Shown in pieces: positions 58,492-64,000 of a DNA stretch of 64,000 bases. Each line of letters opens with the position of its first letter. The stretch's first letter is position 1. A model generated the notes under the pieces. It was given only the letters and a program-made list of their open reading frames with translations. It searched no databases and was not told where the DNA came from. Both the position numbers and the translations under genes were made by a program. Source of the DNA: Verrucomicrobiota bacterium (GTDB lineage Bacteria > Verrucomicrobiota > Verrucomicrobiia > CAIQCK01); contig JACRJX010000004.1 of assembly GCA_016235595.1 (NCBI GenBank), positions 1-64,000 on the forward strand, written 5' to 3'.

Positions 58492-58591
58492 CGAGCACAG
58501 GCTCGATGCAATTCCTCGCTTTGCGCTTGAAGGCTGTTTCCCTCCTGCGGCAAGATGCGGCTCAGATGCCCTTGCACAGGAACCGAACTGA

Positions 58592-59479
58592 ATGAAACCA
58601 ACTCAGACTATGATCACACGACGACAATTCCTCACAATCACCACCACCGCCGCCGCCGGCCTGGCTCTGCCGCAATGGTTGACGGCCGCTGGCCAGACGG
58701 GTTGTTGCATCGAGTGGGGCGTCTGCACGTCGCTCAAGAAGGCCGCGGTGCTCAAGGCGGCGGGATTTCAGTTCGTGGAGGAAAATGTCAGCAGCGTGCT
58801 CGTGCCCAAGGCGGGCGACGAGGATTTCGAGAAGAAGCTCGCCGAGATCAAAGCTGCCTCGCTGCCCATCCGTTCCTGCACGGGCTTCCTGCCGGGCGAC
58901 CTGAAGGTCGTAGGGCCGGAAGTGCCGATGGACGCGCTGATGAAACACGCGGAGATCGTGTTTCGACGGGCGGAGAAGGCCGGCATTGGCCGGATCGTGT
59001 TTGGCAGCGGCGGGTCGCGAAAGGTTCCGGAGGGCTTTGATTGCGCGAAGGCGAAGACGCAGTTCACCGACTACTGCCGCCGCATCGCGCCGCTCGCGCA
59101 GGCACACAAGGTCATCGTCGTTATCGAATCGCTCAACAAAGCCGAGTGTAATTTCATCAACCGCGTGGACGAAGCCCTCGCCATCGCCGACGCCGTCAAT
59201 CATCCCGGCGTCCAGGTGCATGTGGACATCTACCACATGATGCGCGAGGACGAAGGCCCGGAGTCCATCCTCAAGGCGGGCGCGAAGGTCCAGCACTGCC
59301 ATATCGCGGAGAAAGCCAAGCGCACCGCGCCCGGTGTGGATGGCGACGATTTCCGCGCGTATTTCAAGGCGCTCAAGACTATCGGCTACCGCGGCGGTTT
59401 GTCCATCGAGGGGAAGTGGAAGGACGATCAACTGTCGAAGGCGTGCAGCGTCTTGAACGAACAGTTCAAGTCAGCGTGA
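58592..59479 (+). CDS. Tat-exported TIM-barrel sugar-phosphate isomerase/epimerase-like protein
   Basis: The 295-residue protein has a twin-arginine leader (TRRQFLTITTTAAAGLALP). An AP-endonuclease-2-type TIM barrel follows: AGFQFVEENVSSV, VVIESLNKAECNFIN, VQVHVDIYHMMRED and VQHCHIAEKAKR. The Glu, His and Asp residues in these strands are the metal ligands of the family. It acts as an isomerase, epimerase or possibly lyase on an exported sugar. Proteins of this type with Tat leaders are especially common in Planctomycetota and Verrucomicrobiota. The ATG start is close to the leader. Confidence 0.8.
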   Translation: MKPTQTMITRRQFLTITTTAAAGLALPQWLTAAGQTGCCIEWGVCTSLKKAAVLKAAGFQFVEENVSSVLVPKAGDEDFEKKLAEIKAASLPIRSCTGFLPGDLKVVGPEVPMDALMKHAEIVFRRAEKAGIGRIVFGSGGSRKVPEGFDCAKAKTQFTDYCRRIAPLAQAHKVIVVIESLNKAECNFINRVDEALAIADAVNHPGVQVHVDIYHMMREDEGPESILKAGAKVQHCHIAEKAKRTAPGVDGDDFRAYFKALKTIGYRGGLSIEGKWKDDQLSKACSVLNEQFKSA

Positions 59480-59635
59480 CGCAGCAGCGGGCATGCGGTT
59501 TGCCATTGCAGTCGGAACGGACTCTTCGGTTGGTCTGGCCTGCGTGTTTTTTGTTGCGCAGAGCCTCGTCCTTTGCGGCTTGACTGCGCGAATCTCGCAG
59601 GCGTAGGTTTCAAAAGCATCGCAGGTGCTATCGAA

Positions 59636-60184
59636 ATGAAAACTCTAAGAAATTTCATTGCATTCACATCCACACTCTTGCTGGTCGTTAGCTCACAAGC
59701 TGCGGACGATCCCCAAGTCGAGAAATACCGCAAGGCCGCTGAGAAGGGCAGTATATTTGACCAGACCATGCTCGGCAGTTGCTACGAATACGGGAAGGGT
59801 GTGCCCAAGGACGAGGCTGAGGCCGTCAAGTGGTATCGCAAAGCCGCGGATCAGGGATACAATGTCGCGCAGATTTTGCTGGGTTTCTGCTACAAGAACG
59901 GGGAAGGCGTTGCGACGAACGAAGTCGAAGCCGTCAAGTGGTTCCGCAAGGCCGCTGAGCGCGGAGATCAATCAGGTCAATACATGCTCGGCTTGAGCTA
60001 CCAATACGGGAAAGGCGCGCCCTCCAACAATGTGGAAGCGCTCAAGTGGTTCAACCTCTCCGCCGCCCAAGACTACGAAATCGCAAAGAAAACCCAATTC
60101 GAAATCGGGCGGCTGATGACGAAGGAAGAAATCGCAGAGGCGCAGCGGCTGGCTCGCGAATTCAAACCGCAGAAAGCACCGTAA
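59636..60184 (+). CDS. Secreted Sel1-repeat protein
   Basis: The 182-residue protein has a signal peptide (MKTLRNFIAFTSTLLLVVSSQA). It has three or four Sel1-like repeats, each about 36 residues, with the motifs LGSCYEYGKGVPKDEAEAVKWYRKAAD, LGFCYKNGEGV..AVKWFRKAAE and LGLSYQYGKGA...ALKWFNLSA. Sel1 repeats form solenoids for protein-protein interaction. The start at 59636 begins the signal peptide; an upstream ATG in frame has no leader. Confidence 0.85.
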   Translation: MKTLRNFIAFTSTLLLVVSSQAADDPQVEKYRKAAEKGSIFDQTMLGSCYEYGKGVPKDEAEAVKWYRKAADQGYNVAQILLGFCYKNGEGVATNEVEAVKWFRKAAERGDQSGQYMLGLSYQYGKGAPSNNVEALKWFNLSAAQDYEIAKKTQFEIGRLMTKEEIAEAQRLAREFKPQKAP

Positions 60185-60229
60185 ACAGTCGGCGCTTTGT
60201 CATCTTCTTGTTTCGTAGTGTGTGGAAAG

Positions 60230-60304
60230 TGGAGCCGGGAGCGGGACTTGAACCCGCAACATCCTGATTACAAATCAGGTGCTCTGCCGTTGAGCTATCC
60301 CGGC
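60230..60304 (-). tRNA. tRNA-Thr (anticodon TGT), 3' CCA encoded
   Basis: Read on the minus strand from 60304. The acceptor GCCGGGA pairs with TCCCGGC, followed by discriminator T and an encoded CCA (60232-60230). The anticodon stem CCTGA/TCAGG encloses loop TTTGTAA with anticodon TGT. The T arm is GCGGG-TTCAAGT-CCCGC, and the D arm has GCTCAACGGCAGAGC. All arms pair properly. Confidence 0.95.
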
Positions 60305-60477
60305 ATCGGCAGCACTTACGACAGCGCCCACTGGCACTGTGGGGGATTTTACAGCACTTGTCCTTCCAAAAAAGGCCAGTCGCCCGTCGTTCTGCTTCGG
60401 GAATTTACCCGGGCCATCACCAAACGCGAGACAAAAAGTGCGTCGCAGCGTATGCGCAGGAAGCCGGGAGGGCTCGC

Positions 60478-63018
60478 TCACTCCAAATAGGGTTTCAACT
60501 GAATGAAGTTGATGATGAGTTCTTCGCCAGGGATGGCCTTTTCGTCGTTGAAGGCGATGACCTGGGTGGGGGATTTGGCGCGGAAGACGATGCGGTTGAG
60601 GTTGATCTTGGCCACATTACTGTTGTGCTTGTAACGGCCAGTGTTGCGCTTGTCGATGTGGACGAAACTTTTGTCAGCAACGATCTCGGCACCCTCCAAT
60701 TCCACATCAATGCCGTAGTGGCGTGGGTTGTACTTTTGTCCAATGATATCCTTGCGGTTGGCGGTGACGAATTGCAGGCAGTAGGCCTTGCCAACTTCCA
60801 GACCCTGCACGGTCTGGCTGATGCGGTTTGGCTTGCCGTCTTTCCGGGTCATTACACAGACTGTGTCGCCCGCCTTGCCGCCACCCCAACGGCCCTGACT
60901 GTTCTTGCCATAGCCGGCAATTGTGTCCGGGCGAATGGAGCCTTCAGCGGCTGGCGACAGGGCCCAGCCGTTCAGGCCATCCTCAAAGTCACAGTTCGTC
61001 AGGAAGCCGGGGGAATACTTGAAACCGTAACGGACGGATAGCATGTCGCGACGGCCCTCGACCGCATAGTGGCGCATAAGCTTGAAGGACCAGCGCGCCA
61101 ACTCCTCATCGCCGTAATACGTTCCCCAGTAGCCAATGGTGGCCAGCCCGGCGAAATCCGGACTGTTGGCGACGAGGTTGACCTGCATGTCCAGGTAATA
61201 CTTGAAGTCCACCGCCGGATTGTGTTCCAGCGAGATGATGGGAATCTGGTTGAAATTGCCAAAGATGATTCCGGTTCCCGCGGCAGCGGTGGGGAAGAAT
61301 GCGTTGAAGCGGCGCATGGTTTCACTGACCATGTTGTCCAGATAGGCGGCCGCCGCTTTTTCGTCGGCTTGCGGATGGCAATAGGCTTCGAACAGCAGCC
61401 GGCCGCGGCCTTTGGAGGCGTTGAGAGCGGCGGACATGAAGTCGGTATGGAGAGAGGTGATGCTGGGTTTGCCGACGATCCAGGTATACACCAAGCGATT
61501 CTCCGGGTTGCGCAGCCGCCACAGGGCTTTGGTGTAGTTCTCGATGGTGATGCGGCCGAAGAAGAGTTCGTCGCTGGTGAAGCCGTCGTATTGCGGCTGG
61601 GTCATGCCCACGTGTTTTTCCATGCGCGCCTGCACATTGGCGGGATCGTCCACAGGGGCAACGTTGAAGTTGGCCAGCCACTTGAGGCCGCGGGTCTTGG
61701 CTTCGGTGAGGGCCTCGCCTCGCAGCGAGCCGCCGTTCAGGGTGGTAACGGCGCAGAGGATGTGCTTTTTCATGAAGTCCCAGCCGTAGCTGCCGTTCTC
61801 CTTGACCTGGGAGTTTACGCACGGGGGATAGTCGAAAATCTCAGCGATGGAACGCACGATCAAATTCGCCTTGGTGGTGTTGCCACTGACGGTGATGCGA
61901 TGCTCGCCCACGCGGAGTTCGCGGAAGGCTTCCAGACGCCCGGCGGTGTCGCTCATCATCACGTCCTGGGCGTCAATCTTGACGGTCAGGCCGGGTGCTG
62001 GAGTGGCATGGGTGAAAGCCACGAAGATCCAGCCATCGCGCGGAGTGATGAAGCTGAACGTCTGTGGCGCCGGCGTGTTCTTGACGGGCCGGTTCAGGAC
62101 CTCGGCAACCAGGTTGTTCAATTGCTTGATGCCGTCGCGCTTGATGTCGGGGATGTCGACGATACTGATGGGGTATGTGCCACTGAGGACGGTCTGCTGC
62201 GTTCCGCTGTGACGCAGGACGGTTTCGATTGAGTAATCGCCACAGGGGAGGCCAGCGAGTTTGACGAGAATCTTTCCTTCTTTGAGCGGGACAGTCTGGC
62301 GGGGGATGCGATCTCCGCTGACGGTGATGAGACACTCATAGGCTTCCTGCTTCTCTGGCAGGATGCCGAAGAGCCTGAAGAGCAACTGCGGTTTGGAACT
62401 GGGGATTCGGTTGAGCAGGGGTTGGAGCGGAACCAGTCTGGGGGCGGCGACGACAGACCACTGTGTGGTGGAGCCTTTGCGCGCCCCTTCGCTGATGGCT
62501 TCGAGTTTGAGGTCGGCAAAATGAATCTCGCCGGCCAGATCACTGGCGAACATGGCCAGACCGTATTCCTTGTTTTTGGAAGGGAAGAGGGTGAACGTCT
62601 TTTCCATGAAGGTCCATTCGGAGTCAGCGGGGAATTTTTTCAAACCGACGTCGGAAAACCATCCGCCGTTGTGGATAACCAGACCTCCATTGCGGCTTTT
62701 GAAGCCCTTGGTCTTGATGTAGGCGCTGAGCTTGTACGTTTCGCCGGCCATCAGGGTCATGCCTTGTTGGCGCACACTGATCCCAGCGGACTTGCCTCCG
62801 TCGCCCTGCAGGACGATGCAAGGCTTCTTGCCTTCAGGGCCTCCGGTGCGAAGATAGACCACATTGTTGGTGGAGGATGGGCTCCAGAATTCGGGGAAGG
62901 CAACCTGTTCGGCGTCGAAGCTGCCGTTGATCAATAGGTTTTCACCTTCGGCCACCGCCGCATTCACAGAGAATGGCAGGAACGCGATACTTAATAACGC
63001 AGCGAGACGTCTCATCAT
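60478..63018 (-). CDS. Large secreted carbohydrate-associated protein
   Basis: The 846-residue protein has a signal peptide (MMRRLAALLSIAFLPFSVNAAVA). An N-terminal jelly-roll of CBM4/9 type (ENLLINGSFDAEQVAFPEFWSPSS, then GETYKLSAYIKTKGF) is followed by a beta-rich region. Next is a barrel-like region with DGFTSDELFFGRITIENYTKALWRL, and a C-terminal second jelly-roll begins NCDFEDGLNGWALSPAAEGSI. The barrel may be a glycosidase-like module. A strong AAGGAGAAG site sits before ATG 63018. The preceding gene's stop is 59 bp upstream, so the two form an operon. Confidence 0.7.
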   Translation of the reverse strand: MMRRLAALLSIAFLPFSVNAAVAEGENLLINGSFDAEQVAFPEFWSPSSTNNVVYLRTGGPEGKKPCIVLQGDGGKSAGISVRQQGMTLMAGETYKLSAYIKTKGFKSRNGGLVIHNGGWFSDVGLKKFPADSEWTFMEKTFTLFPSKNKEYGLAMFASDLAGEIHFADLKLEAISEGARKGSTTQWSVVAAPRLVPLQPLLNRIPSSKPQLLFRLFGILPEKQEAYECLITVSGDRIPRQTVPLKEGKILVKLAGLPCGDYSIETVLRHSGTQQTVLSGTYPISIVDIPDIKRDGIKQLNNLVAEVLNRPVKNTPAPQTFSFITPRDGWIFVAFTHATPAPGLTVKIDAQDVMMSDTAGRLEAFRELRVGEHRITVSGNTTKANLIVRSIAEIFDYPPCVNSQVKENGSYGWDFMKKHILCAVTTLNGGSLRGEALTEAKTRGLKWLANFNVAPVDDPANVQARMEKHVGMTQPQYDGFTSDELFFGRITIENYTKALWRLRNPENRLVYTWIVGKPSITSLHTDFMSAALNASKGRGRLLFEAYCHPQADEKAAAAYLDNMVSETMRRFNAFFPTAAAGTGIIFGNFNQIPIISLEHNPAVDFKYYLDMQVNLVANSPDFAGLATIGYWGTYYGDEELARWSFKLMRHYAVEGRRDMLSVRYGFKYSPGFLTNCDFEDGLNGWALSPAAEGSIRPDTIAGYGKNSQGRWGGGKAGDTVCVMTRKDGKPNRISQTVQGLEVGKAYCLQFVTANRKDIIGQKYNPRHYGIDVELEGAEIVADKSFVHIDKRNTGRYKHNSNVAKINLNRIVFRAKSPTQVIAFNDEKAIPGEELIINFIQLKPYLE

Positions 63019-63077
63019 CTTCTCCTTTTTGTATTTGTCGAACAAGGTCGTGAACTTGAACAGGCAGCCCGTGCCAC

Positions 63078-63998
63078 TCACTCACCAAAATGCTTCAACA
63101 GCCAGCGGCAGTTGACCACTTTTTCCACCAGGTCCAGCGGCAGGTAGAAGTAATGGCACGAGGGTTCAAATCCAATCCGCGAATCCTCCCGCACCAGCGT
63201 CCAGAGTTGACGGGCCAGAGCAATCTCGGATTCCAGGCATCGTTTGATCTCGGCTTGGAAATGGCGGCGTTGTTCGGGCGACAGTGTCTTCGGGTCTTTT
63301 GCGAGCGCGTCGCGGGCGATGACAAAACGGGATTGGTTGGCCACGGCCTGGAAATGAATGGCCGCCGCTTCGGCGAATCGCAGGTCAGCTTGAACCTCCT
63401 TGCGCCGATTGGGCGGCGTCTTCTTCACGGCCAGCCGCAGTTCGGCAATGCCCGGGTTCCACTCCTGGACCATTTTCTCGAATTGTGTCGCGAACACATC
63501 AGGAGGGTAGGGGCCGCGCCAACGGTCGAGATCGTCGTAGGGAATTCCCCACATGGTTGCTCTGTAGCCAGTCTTCGACGGATACAAGGGATTCGCCGGA
63601 CCCCACTGGACGGGGGACGTGTACACCACGCTGATGTGAAACGGATACTGGCGGTAGGCGTTGCTCGCAAGGGTCCACGCCTTGCGGGCATGCGGGGCGC
63701 CCTCAGGGCCAAACCGTTCTTGCGCCAGCGCATCCAACACCGTTTCAACATTCGGGGCAGGCGTTTGGTTGAGTCGCTTGGCAAGCTCGAAGTTGGGTGA
63801 AGGATGCCCGCCCATCGTCCAGCCTATCAACATTCCTTCAAGCTTGGACGGGACCAGATTGTGGATGTGTTCAGCCACCAAATCCATGACGGGCAGATGG
63901 GGGATACTGGCGACTTCGCACGTGTTGTTGAATTGAATCTCGGCCGCCGGTTTTATACCGGCTTGCGTGGCGGCCTTCCAGTGCTGCAACGCGCGAGG
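63078..63998 (-). CDS. 5'-truncated glycosidase-associated protein
   Basis: The frame is open to the window edge, so only about 306 C-terminal residues are present. The sequence has HNLVPSKLEGMLIGWTMGGHPSPNFELAKRLNQ, typical of a barrel strand in glycosidase-like proteins, and HISVVYTSPVQWGPANPLYP. A helical C-terminal domain follows. It is in operon order before the large carbohydrate-associated gene (59-bp gap), so a joint role in glycan processing is inferred. The exact family was not recognised. Confidence 0.6.
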   Translation of the reverse strand, partial: PRALQHWKAATQAGIKPAAEIQFNNTCEVASIPHLPVMDLVAEHIHNLVPSKLEGMLIGWTMGGHPSPNFELAKRLNQTPAPNVETVLDALAQERFGPEGAPHARKAWTLASNAYRQYPFHISVVYTSPVQWGPANPLYPSKTGYRATMWGIPYDDLDRWRGPYPPDVFATQFEKMVQEWNPGIAELRLAVKKTPPNRRKEVQADLRFAEAAAIHFQAVANQSRFVIARDALAKDPKTLSPEQRRHFQAEIKRCLESEIALARQLWTLVREDSRIGFEPSCHYFYLPLDLVEKVVNCRWLLKHFGE

Positions 63999-64000
63999 TC

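Noticed and set aside
61069..62232. 387-codon plus-strand frame inside the large carbohydrate-associated gene
   Set aside because: The minus-strand gene has a signal peptide, ribosome site and domain patterns; the other frame has none.

Overview
The window looks like one chromosomal segment of a high-GC (roughly 60%), free-living bacterium of the PVC superphylum, most likely an uncultured Verrucomicrobiota. This placement is an inference. It rests on Tat-exported sugar-phosphate isomerase and Gfo/Idh/MocA-type enzymes, many secreted esterases and glycosidase-like proteins, a giant secreted macroglobulin-like protein, and several families of dispersed intergenic palindromes. No rRNA, plasmid origin, complete prophage or CRISPR array is visible. 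One tRNA gene, tRNA-Thr(TGT), was found.

Layout. 0-9.7 kb: a 5'-truncated glycosidase-like gene, an esterase, a PocR/PAS sensor, a TAXI-type solute-binding protein, a TM2/DUF2752 pair behind a consensus promoter, a Tat-exported deacetylase-like protein and an APC permease. 9.7-10.6 kb: a low-GC cassette bounded by a 26-bp direct repeat and holding a membrane gene with a 195-bp in-frame tandem duplication. 10.8-17.3 kb: a 2174-residue secreted protein. 17.5-19.3 kb: accessory patch with a CdiI-like immunity protein and an overlapping pair resembling a tail-fibre N-terminus and a holin. 19.5-27.8 kb: catabolic and envelope genes (esterases, Gfo/Idh enzyme, dihaem cytochrome, PpnP, cupin isomerase, SatP-type acetate transporter, zinc phospholipase C/NPCBM protein). 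27.8-34.2 kb: two paralogous coiled-coil/zinc-ribbon proteins, a GNAT, and a coupled pair, an AmmeMemo B+A fusion lipoprotein and a membrane spermidine-synthase-like protein whose ORF carries several palindromic repeat insertions in frame. 34.2-38.0 kb: sortilin-like propeller, GIY-YIG protein, nitroreductase and flavin reductase.

38.1-44.9 kb is the most system-like part. An ECF sigma/anti-sigma/RseB-like/DUF4405 operon on + converges on a six-gene - strand set: DUF134 regulator, NifX-like protein, DGC-domain zinc protein, SAM methyltransferase, MBL hydrolase and Rieske-like lipoprotein. A palindromic operator sits inside the promoter of the DUF134 gene, and a Cys-rich Spy-like periplasmic protein is transcribed divergently. 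The regulator, the NifX-like protein and the Spy-like protein carry Cys/His-rich segments, which suggests a metal or redox response module.

44.9-64 kb: a second Gfo/Idh enzyme, a radical SAM protein, a FAH-family protein, a bacterial protein with C2H2 zinc fingers, an aldo/keto reductase, a NUDIX/DUF1028 coupled pair, a glucosamine-6-phosphate-deaminase-like protein, lipoproteins, PriA, a lytic transglycosylase, a TIM-barrel isomerase, a Sel1 protein, the tRNA, and a large carbohydrate-associated secreted protein followed by a 5'-truncated gene at the window edge.

All family assignments come from reading motifs; no database search was possible.
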